Below are positions 48,584 through 58,821 of a stretch of 64,000 nucleotides of DNA, piece after piece; the stretch's first letter is position 1, and the number at the start of each line of letters is the position of its first letter. The stretch spans positions 1 through 64,000 of the forward strand of contig JAIPBT010000012.1 in NCBI GenBank assembly GCA_021738565.1, given 5' to 3'. Below the pieces are notes generated by a model. That model was not told the origin of the DNA. It was given only the letters and a program-made list of their open reading frames with translations, and did no database searches. The DNA is from Bacteroidales bacterium. GTDB taxonomy: Bacteria; Bacteroidota; Bacteroidia; Bacteroidales; GCA-2748055. Made by a program: the position numbers and the translations under genes.

Positions 48584-50875
48584 ATGAAAACTACAGTACT
48601 ATCAATCCTACTGTCAGCAATGACTTTAACAATTCATTCTCAACCGGGAAATAATCCAGAAAGAATGCAGCTCAACTGGAAACTTGAATATTCCCTGCCG
48701 GGATCAGAGGAGGTAAAAACCACCGGTGCCGAAGTACCGGGTGCCGTTCAACTTGATATAGCCAGTGCTGAAAAATACGGTCCGTATGCTTATGCAGAAA
48801 ACTGGAAGGATTATTTGTGGATGGAGGATGAATATTTTACCTACAGGACTGAATTTCCCGAACCAGATATTGAGAAAGGTGAAAAGCTCTATTTCATTTC
48901 AAAAGGGATCGATTATGAATTTGAAATTGCATTGAACGGAAAGGTTTTGCTGCACCAGGAAGGAATGTTCACCCCTGTGAAGATCGAACTAACCGGTCTT
49001 CTTGATAAAACAAACGAATTGAAGGTCAGTATCTTCCCGGTTCCAAAAATGCACAAGCACCCGGAGAACAGGAGCCAGGCAGCTCAGAGTGTCAAGCCTG
49101 CAGTCAGTTATTCCTGGGACTGGCATCCCCGGTTGATTCCCTCCGGGATATGGGATGACACCTACCTGGAAATTCGCCCCGGCACCCATCTGGATGATCT
49201 GTTTATGAATTATGTACTCGATGAAACCTTGTCAACTGCTTCGATCGACCTGCACATCACGGGAGAAGAGCTAAATGGGAAAATCCTGCAATGGCAGCTT
49301 ATTGATGCCAAAGGAAATATTAAAATTGACAAAGAGATCCGCCCGGGAAACAACAATGCGGTAATTGATGCTGAACTTGAAAATCCGGAGCTCTGGTGGA
49401 CCCATGACCACGGAGAACCTTACCTGTATCAATCCGTTGCAACCCTTCTTGATGATCAGGGCAACCCCATTGACAGGAAAGAGACCAGTGTTGGCTTCCG
49501 CCGTGTGAGGCTCGTGATGAGTGAAGGTGCATGGAGGGGTCCCGAAGGATTCCCGAAATCCAGGAATGTTGCTCCCGCCCAGCTCGAGCTGAACGGAAAA
49601 AGGATATTTTCCAAGGGAACCAATTGGGTGAATCCCGAGATCTTTCCTGGTATAATCACAAGGGAAAGGTATAATGAACTTACCAACCGCGCGCTTAATG
49701 CAAATTTCAATATGCTGCGCGTATGGGGAGGTGGCATTGTGAACAAACAATCATTCTATGATCTTTGCGATGAAAAGGGAATCCTCGTATGGCAGGAATT
49801 TCCACTGGCTTGCAACAACTATAAAGGCACGCCTGAATACCTGGCAGTCCTTGAACAGGAATCAGGATCCATTATCAAAAGGCTGCGCAGGCATCCCTCC
49901 CTTGCAATTTGGTCGGGAGGCAATGAACTTTTCAATTCCTGGAGCCGGATGACGGATCAGTCCCTTGCCCTGAGGCTGCTGAACAGCCAGTGCCTTGAAC
50001 TGGACCCGCACACTCCCTATATCAATACTTCACCGCTGGAGGGTATGGGCCACGGACACTATGTTTTCAGGGACATGAACACCGGTGAAGAGGTATATTC
50101 AACAATGCAGAGGGCGCATTTTACGGCCTACACAGAATTTGGTATGCCCTCTCCCAGTTCTGTGGAGGTCCTGCGGTCCATCATCCCGGAAAATGAACTC
50201 TGGCCGCCAAAACCAGGAACCTCATGGGAAAGTCATCATGCATACAAAGCCTGGGTAGGCAACACCTGGCTGATGCAGGATATGATTGAAGATTACTTTG
50301 GCCCTTCAAAGGCCCTTGAAGAACTGGTTGAAAACGGCCAATTGATACAGGTAGAGGGCTACAAAGCTATCTATGAAGAAGCAAGAAGACAAAAACCCTA
50401 CTGTGCAATGGCACTTAACTGGTGTTTCAACGAGCCATGGCCCACTGCTGCAAACAACAGCCTGATTAATTATCCGAACATCGCAAAACCTGCCCTGAAG
50501 GGGGTTGGTGATGCATGCAGACCCGTACTGGCAAGTGCAAGGATCAAAAAATTCAAATGGCGTGAAGGTGAAATCTTCGATACCGAAGTCTTCATGTTAA
50601 ATGACCGGTTTTCAGCGCTTCCCGGAGGAAAAATTAAGATCAAACTTGTTGCAGGTGAAGAAGAAGCTGTATTGATGACCTGGAACTACGGTGAAGTGCC
50701 CGCCAATGATAATCTTGCAGGTCCGACTGCAAGGGGAAAACTTCCACACTGGAAAACGGATCGTTTCAAACTGGTACTTGAAGTGAAAGACCATCCCGAA
50801 TACAATTCAGAATACCTTTTGTTGTATGAACCAAAACACAGCACCAAACAGGCCGCTGCTTTAATGAATCAATAG
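48584..50875 (+). CDS. GH2 beta-mannosidase-like protein
   Basis: NWKLEYSLPGSEEVKTTGAEVPGAVQLDI; FSKGTNWVNPEIFPG; HPSLAIWSGGNE. Confidence 0.87.
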   Translation: MKTTVLSILLSAMTLTIHSQPGNNPERMQLNWKLEYSLPGSEEVKTTGAEVPGAVQLDIASAEKYGPYAYAENWKDYLWMEDEYFTYRTEFPEPDIEKGEKLYFISKGIDYEFEIALNGKVLLHQEGMFTPVKIELTGLLDKTNELKVSIFPVPKMHKHPENRSQAAQSVKPAVSYSWDWHPRLIPSGIWDDTYLEIRPGTHLDDLFMNYVLDETLSTASIDLHITGEELNGKILQWQLIDAKGNIKIDKEIRPGNNNAVIDAELENPELWWTHDHGEPYLYQSVATLLDDQGNPIDRKETSVGFRRVRLVMSEGAWRGPEGFPKSRNVAPAQLELNGKRIFSKGTNWVNPEIFPGIITRERYNELTNRALNANFNMLRVWGGGIVNKQSFYDLCDEKGILVWQEFPLACNNYKGTPEYLAVLEQESGSIIKRLRRHPSLAIWSGGNELFNSWSRMTDQSLALRLLNSQCLELDPHTPYINTSPLEGMGHGHYVFRDMNTGEEVYSTMQRAHFTAYTEFGMPSPSSVEVLRSIIPENELWPPKPGTSWESHHAYKAWVGNTWLMQDMIEDYFGPSKALEELVENGQLIQVEGYKAIYEEARRQKPYCAMALNWCFNEPWPTAANNSLINYPNIAKPALKGVGDACRPVLASARIKKFKWREGEIFDTEVFMLNDRFSALPGGKIKIKLVAGEEEAVLMTWNYGEVPANDNLAGPTARGKLPHWKTDRFKLVLEVKDHPEYNSEYLLLYEPKHSTKQAAALMNQ

Positions 50876-50984
50876 GTTTCAAACACCGGTCCCGGTATTG
50901 AAGCAAAATCTGTACAGGTACCAGGCAGACAGGCAAAAAAAGCAAATAAAAGTCGCAATTAGTAAAAAATAGTGGTTTAACCAG

Positions 50985-52478
50985 TTACCATCTTTTAAAG
51001 ATGTTTCTCTTGCGACGGGTTTTATTTTCCATCCATGCACATTTACCCGATAGCATGGTATTCCTGTTGCGATGAACCTTCCCGGGTTTTAATGGACAAC
51101 CAAGCATGAAATTCATCCCAAACCTTATATTTACTGTTCTGACGTCCAGTGGTTTAAATAGTCCATACACATTATCAGAGACCGCATATACCTGAAAATT
51201 ATCACCCGTATATGCCAACCCCGCACCAAAATTCATAATGGTATTGTTCAGGTGTGAAAGGCTGACGCTCGCCCTGAAATGTTTGCGGATAACGGCATTC
51301 AGGGAAGCTGTCAATGAACTGCTGATTCTCCTGTTAACAAGCACGTTCCGGTTCACGAGTCCAAGCGTAATATCCCTGCTCCACCTGATCTCCGCTCCAA
51401 GAAAAACCTGAAGGGGCAGCGGGGCAAAATAGGATTCCTGTGTCACACCGTATTTGATATCGTTCATGATCGAATCTGTCAGGTCCCTGAAATATGCTGC
51501 TGTCGAAAAGTCCGTACCCTCGGAGGCTCCTGCATAGAAAAAATCCACTTCACTCCCCACATTGTATGTATCATGGGTGTACCTGACAACTCCAAGGTCG
51601 AGAATGCTGGCAGAAAGAGAGATCTCGTCGCTGAATTCGCTGATGATCCCAAAATCTGCTGCAACACCTACGTTGCGCGGATTCATCAGCAAAGAAAAAT
51701 AGTTCAGCTCCTGGAAGCTAATGCTCCGAATCAGACTGTCACCTCCCTGTTCAATTACAATAGGCAACGAACTGTTCAATTGTACATTTCCAGCTACAGT
51801 AAGATCAAACCTGACCGGGTCGGTTCCAAGCAATACACGGGAGGAACCGGTATTGATATTTGCCTTCCCGAACAGCAGTTTGGCACGTACCCCTGCACGT
51901 GTATATTTATCAAGAAAAAATGCATATCCTGCACTGTATTCACGGTAATAGGAAGCATTGACCCTTGTATTGTCAAATCTTTGCGGATCACCCACATATT
52001 CAGGATAGTTTCCGTACAATAACAATCCTGCCAGTTTCTTAGAGAACGAATTATACGTGCTGAATTTATCGGCCACAGAAAACGTAAAATACCTGTCACC
52101 CATCCTGTATCCCAGTGAAACAGGGTAAGCTATTGCTTCTGCGAAAATGCCGTTCTTGCGATCAAGGAAATCATACACCTTGTCCAGCTCAAGCATGCTC
52201 TCATTGGCTATGTCATTGAAAGTAAATGAAGTATTTGAATAATTAAAGTGCAGTGTATTCAAAACGGGTATCCCGACGAAATATTTACAACGGAGCTGGA
52301 CTGCCGGGTTCAGCTGGTTCGACTGCGGAACGGAATGCATCAGGAACAGGGTGTTGCTTTGCTGGGCCGGTGCAACCATGGCTGCAGTCAACAGCATAAG
52401 CATATACAGAAATCCTGAGACCTTTTTCGCGGGGATCCTGAATTTCAAGGGACAATATGTGTTAAAACAGGTTCGCAA
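50985..52478 (-). CDS. DUF5723-like outer-membrane protein
   Basis: QQSNTLFLMHSVPQSNQLNPAVQLRCKYFVGIPVLNTLHFNYSNTSFTFND; beta-barrel pattern. Confidence 0.7.
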   Translation of the reverse strand: MRTCFNTYCPLKFRIPAKKVSGFLYMLMLLTAAMVAPAQQSNTLFLMHSVPQSNQLNPAVQLRCKYFVGIPVLNTLHFNYSNTSFTFNDIANESMLELDKVYDFLDRKNGIFAEAIAYPVSLGYRMGDRYFTFSVADKFSTYNSFSKKLAGLLLYGNYPEYVGDPQRFDNTRVNASYYREYSAGYAFFLDKYTRAGVRAKLLFGKANINTGSSRVLLGTDPVRFDLTVAGNVQLNSSLPIVIEQGGDSLIRSISFQELNYFSLLMNPRNVGVAADFGIISEFSDEISLSASILDLGVVRYTHDTYNVGSEVDFFYAGASEGTDFSTAAYFRDLTDSIMNDIKYGVTQESYFAPLPLQVFLGAEIRWSRDITLGLVNRNVLVNRRISSSLTASLNAVIRKHFRASVSLSHLNNTIMNFGAGLAYTGDNFQVYAVSDNVYGLFKPLDVRTVNIRFGMNFMLGCPLKPGKVHRNRNTMLSGKCAWMENKTRRKRNIFKRW

Positions 52479-52516
52479 AAATGTATTTCCTTTTTTAAGT
52501 ACCCGTCCTGTTGAAA

Positions 52517-53167
52517 CTAAAGATCGGATTTGATGCCAAGTACTGCACCAATTTGTACGATAAAAATATATTCAGGAAAATAGGCTACACTGCTCATCCT
52601 TCCTTTGAACCTGAAATACTTTGCCTGCAGCAGGATGTCAAGTCTCTCCGCATCAAAATATACCTCTTTCATGGTATGTTCATAGCGAGCAGTTTCACCC
52701 CCCGACAGCAGCTCGCCTCTTTCCATGACCATAAGCGGATTGAAAAGGGAATCAATGACTGTACCATATTCATCCTCTACGTATCCCTGTATCTCTGCCT
52801 CAATCGGAAAACCATTGTATGTATTGAAACGCAATATTGCCATATTGATCTCCTCCCGCTTGCCGAGCACCTCTTCAAAATCAAAATCTATTCCGCCTGA
52901 CATAGGGATGCTGTCAAGCAAATCCCAGTAAGGCCTTCCACTGACCGGATCTATCTCAAGCAATAACGTATCAAATCCAGATGGAATTCTTAATCCGAAT
53001 TCAACTTCCCCGATTGGAAATGCAAGGAACGGTTCCCAGTTGTACTGGGTTGGAAATACCTCCGGAAAATCCCTTTTGCAACTTTGCAGGCCAAACAAAA
53101 GTATCACAGGAAGCAACACAACGCTTCTGGCCAATGGATATGTATGGAAAATGTTTCTGATCATCAA
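52517..53167 (-). CDS. hypothetical lipoprotein
   Basis: Lipobox LLFGLQSCKRD; adjacent to the DUF5723-like gene on the same strand. Confidence 0.6.
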   Translation of the reverse strand: MMIRNIFHTYPLARSVVLLPVILLFGLQSCKRDFPEVFPTQYNWEPFLAFPIGEVEFGLRIPSGFDTLLLEIDPVSGRPYWDLLDSIPMSGGIDFDFEEVLGKREEINMAILRFNTYNGFPIEAEIQGYVEDEYGTVIDSLFNPLMVMERGELLSGGETARYEHTMKEVYFDAERLDILLQAKYFRFKGRMSSVAYFPEYIFIVQIGAVLGIKSDL

Positions 53168-53324
53168 GCACGGTTAAATAATATAAGTTTTCTTTCTGAC
53201 ACTATATAACACACAATTAATAAAAACGTTGTAATGAGTTCAAATAACATGCCAGATGATCAGCATGCGCAGCAAATGATTAAATATATTGACCTGGCCT
53301 TTGGCCTTTAGCACCTGGCCCTTT

Positions 53325-55439
53325 TTATTTCACGGCAATCTTTTTGCTGAATGCCACCGGGTAGGTGCCAATCATACCCTGTACTGTAACCTTGTAAGTA
53401 CCGGGCATATCAGATGTATAGAATTCAAATGAAGATCTGCCATTATCCTCCAATAGCAGATCAGGATTCCAGTACAATAGCCTTCGATGGTCAGTAAGCA
53501 CCGATGTAGCATCACTTTCAATACTGTAATCGGGATAACCCGGAAGGTATTTCCCGTATGAATCGGTTACAACCTTGTCCCTCGGTGTTTCATCAGACAA
53601 TCTCGATTCTGAGCCATATCCTATCATGGTAATCTCGATGATGCCAACAACATTCAGACCTGTGTACTGGTGAATATCACCGGGGTCCGTTGATACAAAA
53701 ATCGATTCAACCTGTGCGGGTGGTATGGTTCTCAGGATGGAAGCATCCTCCCCCATTTGCTGGTTGTCTATAACAATGAGTGCTCCCTGCTGGAAATTTA
53801 TGGAATTGGTCGTTCCTGCAAATATGATCTTGTTCCCGTCCATCGTGAAAGGCTTGATGGTACGTACCACATCAAGTACAGAAATGCCGCTTTCAAGCTG
53901 TTTTTTGTAATTGAGTTCTTCAGCGTCAGGATGTCTTTTGTCTTTTATCCCAAGTGAAAAATCCTTCATTTTAGGAGCATTGAAGTAAGATGGGAAGAAA
54001 TCACTGTGCATGAATTCTCCCGCAAGATCTTCTGATTCGCCTGAAATGGCAGCTTCCTTGCTGCCCAGGATAAAATCCCACGTATAACCGTTCCTGTCGC
54101 ATGCATTGATCATCCTGTTGAGCCTCTCACTGCTTCCGGAAGAACCACGAATCTCTGCAAGTTTATATTTGACTTCCTGCTGAAGGTCTGCGCCAATCAG
54201 AAGGTAATCATCCACGGGAATTGCCGGTCCTGCAGACAGTTCCTCCGGGACCACCGAAACAGAAAGCCTTGAACCAGATGGAATATTTTTGAAGTAATTG
54301 GTATCCAGCATGACATCAACCCGGACCGGTTGCCTTTTCCTGTACGATTCCGCTTCAGTATGAACCGATACTGAAGGTTTGTCCTCCCGCTCTAAAAAGA
54401 TCATTTTCTCTCCAAGAAGTTGTCCTTCAATATCAAACAATGCAACCTGCAGGATCCCTGATGGAATGTTCCCAACGGGGAGTGTCAGTTCACGGGTCTG
54501 CGATAATTTTCCCGGTGCAGACCAATACAACAGTCCCTTTCTGAACAAGGCGACAACAACCTGTTTGTTCTCATCAATGCCTGAACCGGAAAAACGGGTT
54601 TTCATTGCGATCCGCCTGTCGGATATCCTGTCAAGCTCAATCTGAACTGCATTGTTTTCCTGCTTTTCACTGGCTATATCCGGTACTTTTTCCGTAGGAA
54701 TGAGTATGCGAAAAGACTGCCCTTCCCGGCGCTTCTGCGCAGAAATTTCCACTACAAGATTGCCTTCCGGTGCTCCGGGAACAGATGAGTTCATGATATA
54801 TGTTCCATCTTTGCCTGTTTTGCCTTTCCCTGAATCAATCGTCTGCTCTCCATTTATAATTTTATAACCGATCTTTACATTGGATACAGGACGTGACCTG
54901 TACCCGAAAAATTGCAGCTTTAGTTCAAAATCATCCCCGGCATCATACAACTCCCTTTCTAGTTGATAATCTGCCATTAACTGGTTCTCAGGATCAGTGA
55001 TGATCAATTCCTTATTGAACACCTTGTTCGCCGTAATGACATCACCATTCATCACGTAACAGACCAGCTGGTATTTTCCCTGGTCCATATCTTCAGGCAA
55101 CCTGAAACTTCCATCCGAAAAACCATGGATGACCTCAAAGGAGGCACTGAGTACCTCTGCTCCCTGACCGTTGATCAACATCAATGTCAATGTTCCTGAC
55201 CGGTCGGAAGGACGAAGGTTGGCAGCATCGGTTACAGAAGCGCTGAACAATATGTAATCTCCGGAAAAATAGACAGATCGATCGGTATGAACAAAAACAT
55301 TGTCATGTGCCCTGCTCATAAAATAGACATTGATCCTGTCCACCATATCGTTCACAAAATCATCGCTTGTCTGACTGTGAGCATGCCTGGTCAAAAACAA
55401 GCCTGCTGATATCATCGTAATGAAAATCAATTTATTCAT
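53325..55439 (-). CDS. secreted MG2/TonB-plug-like protein lacking a TonB beta-barrel
   Basis: VFVHTDRSVYFSGDYILFSASVTDA (MG2-like); plug-like IIFAGTTNSINFQQGALIVIDNQQMG; C-terminus SSFEFYTSDMPGTYKVTVQGM. Confidence 0.68.
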   Translation of the reverse strand: MNKLIFITMISAGLFLTRHAHSQTSDDFVNDMVDRINVYFMSRAHDNVFVHTDRSVYFSGDYILFSASVTDAANLRPSDRSGTLTLMLINGQGAEVLSASFEVIHGFSDGSFRLPEDMDQGKYQLVCYVMNGDVITANKVFNKELIITDPENQLMADYQLERELYDAGDDFELKLQFFGYRSRPVSNVKIGYKIINGEQTIDSGKGKTGKDGTYIMNSSVPGAPEGNLVVEISAQKRREGQSFRILIPTEKVPDIASEKQENNAVQIELDRISDRRIAMKTRFSGSGIDENKQVVVALFRKGLLYWSAPGKLSQTRELTLPVGNIPSGILQVALFDIEGQLLGEKMIFLEREDKPSVSVHTEAESYRKRQPVRVDVMLDTNYFKNIPSGSRLSVSVVPEELSAGPAIPVDDYLLIGADLQQEVKYKLAEIRGSSGSSERLNRMINACDRNGYTWDFILGSKEAAISGESEDLAGEFMHSDFFPSYFNAPKMKDFSLGIKDKRHPDAEELNYKKQLESGISVLDVVRTIKPFTMDGNKIIFAGTTNSINFQQGALIVIDNQQMGEDASILRTIPPAQVESIFVSTDPGDIHQYTGLNVVGIIEITMIGYGSESRLSDETPRDKVVTDSYGKYLPGYPDYSIESDATSVLTDHRRLLYWNPDLLLEDNGRSSFEFYTSDMPGTYKVTVQGMIGTYPVAFSKKIAVK

Positions 55440-55722
55440 CAGGTTCCTGGTTAATTTCAACACGCAATTTACGGTTAATTATAAGATTTCTGAAATATCA
55501 ACAACGAATACAGGGAATTGGTTGACAGATTGAAAATTATTAAAATGACCATGAAATTCAAAACATACCGAATGCAATGCAAAAATAAAACTAGCTTAGA
55601 ATAATTCTAAATATATAGAATTATGATTAATCGATTATTTATAATCTATTTTTATTATATATTTACTTTCTATTTTTTTATAATATTTTATCTAATAATA
55701 ATTTTTCGTTAATCATCATATT

Positions 55723-56406
55723 ATGCCAGATAAAATTTATGCCGTAATAGCGGGTGAACTGGCTGAAACCAGGAAGTTGCCTCAGGATCATCTTGGCAGG
55801 ATCCCGGATATCATCAGGGCCTCTTTCCGCGATGTTACAATGCGGCAAAGAAATCTGCAAAAAATAGATTATGAGATCATCAGGCTGGATGAATTTCTAT
55901 CCATTACGAACAATCCGGCGACATCTCTGCAAGCGATGATCATGCTTGCCAGTGACTTCAGGTTGCGCGCTTACAGGGAACTCAACATTAGAGCAGACCT
56001 CCGGTTGTCATTCGGAATCGCACCTGCAGAATTATTGCAGGAGGCATTGCGGGAGTCAGATGGGACTGCTTTCAGGATTGCTGCTGATGAATTGAGGAAA
56101 ATGAAAAGAAACCAGAGGCTCAGCATCAAGACTTTGAATGATGATTTGAATGCTGAATTTCAGGTTGCATGCGGTTTTATGGATTCCGTTATTCATGACT
56201 GGTCGGATGAGCAGGCTGAAGCTTTGTTCCTGAGTTTATCGGGGGAAAATCAGAACCAGATCAGCGAAGAATTAGGGATCTCACAGCCGGCAGTGAACCG
56301 GAGATTGAAGGCAGCACATGCTGAGTCGATAGAAAAGTTTATTGCACGTTTTGAATCATTGTTATCTAAAAACGGAGATCTATGGTCAAACCAATACACT
56401 GGATAA
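55723..56406 (+). CDS. SatD-family / HTH domain protein
   Basis: MPDKIYAVIAGELAETRKLPQ; C-terminal HTH QISEELGISQPAVNRRLKAA. Confidence 0.75.
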   Translation: MPDKIYAVIAGELAETRKLPQDHLGRIPDIIRASFRDVTMRQRNLQKIDYEIIRLDEFLSITNNPATSLQAMIMLASDFRLRAYRELNIRADLRLSFGIAPAELLQEALRESDGTAFRIAADELRKMKRNQRLSIKTLNDDLNAEFQVACGFMDSVIHDWSDEQAEALFLSLSGENQNQISEELGISQPAVNRRLKAAHAESIEKFIARFESLLSKNGDLWSNQYTG

Positions 56407-58817
56407 CCTTGGTAACCGTTTTCAGCTTATCCACCTGGATCATACTCAAAACGGGGAAAAGCGAATCAAGGATCGATCAATACATTGACCTTAACTGGCG
56501 ATTTACAATGCAGGATGACTCTGCGTTCAGCAAAGTCGGCTTTGATGATGCAGATTGGGAAATTGTGGCCCTCCCGCATGACTGGATGATCCGTATGCCG
56601 GTAAATAAAGACAATCCCTCGGGTACTGCAGGCGGATTTTATCCCGGGGGTATCGGCTGGTACCGTAAGCACCTTGATGTTTCAGATTATGCCGGCAAGG
56701 ACCAGTTCTATCTTGCCTTTGAAGGTGTTTACATGAATGCTGACATCTGGGTAAATGGTCATTATGCAGGACGCCAGGGGTATGGATACATTGGTTTTGA
56801 TCTTGACGTAACCGATTACCTTGTAAAAGATACGATTAACATCATTGCTGTAAGGACAGACTGTTCAAAACTGCCCTCAGACAGGTGGTATTCCGGTGCA
56901 GGAATTTACAGGCATGTGCGGATCATTGCTACTGAAAAACTACATTTTCCCGTTCTTAATACAAAAATAGCCAGCTACAAAAATGAAAGCCGGCAATTCA
57001 TAACTGTAACTCAGAACGTAGTTAACAACGACCGCAAATTTAAAAGGTTCAAGGTCAGGACCGACCTGTTGGACCCGGAGGGCAACCTGATCGAAAGTAA
57101 AATTACAGCAAGGTCGATTGATGGAAAATCAACCAGGAGTTATACCGAGGATTACCATATAGAATCTCCAGAGCCCTGGTCTCCCGATTCACCGAACCTT
57201 TATGAGGTTCGCAATTTCATAATACACAAAAAACAGGTTACAGACAATATTAGAACAATGTTCGGGATCAGGGATGCCCAGTTTACTCCCGATTCAGGAT
57301 TCGTTCTCAATGGTAAAAAGGTAATTTTAAAAGGTGTATGCATTCACCATGACGGGGGTGCACTTGGAGCAGCTGTTCCGGCAGCAACCTGGAAATACAG
57401 GCTGGAGACCCTCAGGGAGATCGGGGTAAATGCGTTGCGGCTTGCACACAACCCGCATTCACCGGAATTGCTGGATCTCTGCGACAGGATGGGCTTCCTT
57501 GTTATCAATGAAATGTACGACAAATGGGAACTGCAATGGAGTGAAGACCTGCCCGCATTCGATTTTCCGGGATCCTATGAAAAGGACCTGACATATTTTA
57601 TAAACAGGGACATCAACCATCCCAGTGTTATTGCATGGAGTCTTGGAAATGAAACGGTTGAGCAACTGGAGAATCCTGAGCTCGGGGTTCAATGGTACCG
57701 CCGGCTTATCCGGATCGCAGAAAGCCAGGACAGCTCAAGAATGTTTACTTGCGGACTGCATCCGGATTATTCTGGAGACATTGGCGAAGTACCATCCAGC
57801 TATATACATGTTTCACCGCTTGTTAGTTATAATTACCGCACAGATTCTTTTCCTTCGTGGCACAGGAAATACCCGGACAAGATCTGGCTTGCATCAGAAA
57901 CCAGGCGATACAACAAGGACAGGCGATCGGAATTTCAGAAGATCAGCTATCGTGACAATGCATGGTTTGATCTGAAACCTTTTGTTGCAGGACAATTTAT
58001 CTGGGCCGGGATCGACTACCTTGGTGAAACCATGGGATGGCCGGACCACACATTCAGGAACGGATTGTTAACAACAAGTGGCGAGATTAAACCTGGTACT
58101 TATTTTACGCAAAGCATATATTCAGAAGAACCCATGGTAAAAATCGCAGTGCTGGATAAGGCACTTGCAGATTCACTGAACAACCTCAATTCATGGCAGG
58201 CTCCCTGGTTTGATGCTCCTGTTGTAAGGCACTGGAATTTCGGAAATGATGAAAAGGAGCTTCAAATTGTCGTGTACACCAACTGCAGTGACGTTGATCT
58301 GACCGTCAATGGAGTACTTGCAGATAAAAAACAAAAAGAAGATTTCCTGGATGGAGTGATAAAAACAACTGTACGGTACAAACCCGGGATCATAATGGCA
58401 AGAGCGGCATGCAGGGATGAAGAAGGCAGTCTCTTTTTCGTAACAGACTCTCTGATAACATCCATGAAACCCCTGAGAATTCATATGGATCCTGATCGCC
58501 CGGACATCCTGGCCGATGGAAAGGATGTTGTTCACATAAGAACGAGCGTGACGGATTCTGCAGGTATTACATACCCAACTTCCAATCACCTGATCAGCTA
58601 TAAGGTTCAGGGGCCCGGAAACATCCTCGCGATCGATAATGGTGATCCTGCTGATCACAACCCGAACTATTCCCATAAAAAACGAGCCCACAGGGGAACA
58701 CAGCTGCTGATTGTTCAGTCAACCATGGAACCGGGAGATTTGATAATCAAGGCAAGCAGTGACGGACTTGAACCTGCAAAGATAAGTATCAGGTCGCTTG
58801 AACCCGGAAAAAAGTAA
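56382..58817 (+). CDS. GH2 beta-galactosidase-like protein
   Basis: VALPHDWMI; GVCIHHDGGALGAAVP; HPSVIAWSLGNETV; overlaps the SatD-like gene by 25 nt. Confidence 0.88.
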   Translation: MVKPIHWITLVTVFSLSTWIILKTGKSESRIDQYIDLNWRFTMQDDSAFSKVGFDDADWEIVALPHDWMIRMPVNKDNPSGTAGGFYPGGIGWYRKHLDVSDYAGKDQFYLAFEGVYMNADIWVNGHYAGRQGYGYIGFDLDVTDYLVKDTINIIAVRTDCSKLPSDRWYSGAGIYRHVRIIATEKLHFPVLNTKIASYKNESRQFITVTQNVVNNDRKFKRFKVRTDLLDPEGNLIESKITARSIDGKSTRSYTEDYHIESPEPWSPDSPNLYEVRNFIIHKKQVTDNIRTMFGIRDAQFTPDSGFVLNGKKVILKGVCIHHDGGALGAAVPAATWKYRLETLREIGVNALRLAHNPHSPELLDLCDRMGFLVINEMYDKWELQWSEDLPAFDFPGSYEKDLTYFINRDINHPSVIAWSLGNETVEQLENPELGVQWYRRLIRIAESQDSSRMFTCGLHPDYSGDIGEVPSSYIHVSPLVSYNYRTDSFPSWHRKYPDKIWLASETRRYNKDRRSEFQKISYRDNAWFDLKPFVAGQFIWAGIDYLGETMGWPDHTFRNGLLTTSGEIKPGTYFTQSIYSEEPMVKIAVLDKALADSLNNLNSWQAPWFDAPVVRHWNFGNDEKELQIVVYTNCSDVDLTVNGVLADKKQKEDFLDGVIKTTVRYKPGIIMARAACRDEEGSLFFVTDSLITSMKPLRIHMDPDRPDILADGKDVVHIRTSVTDSAGITYPTSNHLISYKVQGPGNILAIDNGDPADHNPNYSHKKRAHRGTQLLIVQSTMEPGDLIIKASSDGLEPAKISIRSLEPGKK

Positions 58818-58821
58818 TGCA

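Noticed and set aside
53325-55439. TonB-dependent receptor (SusC-like)
   Set aside because: Only MG2/plug-like segments; far too short and no beta-barrel or TonB box, so not evidence of a SusC
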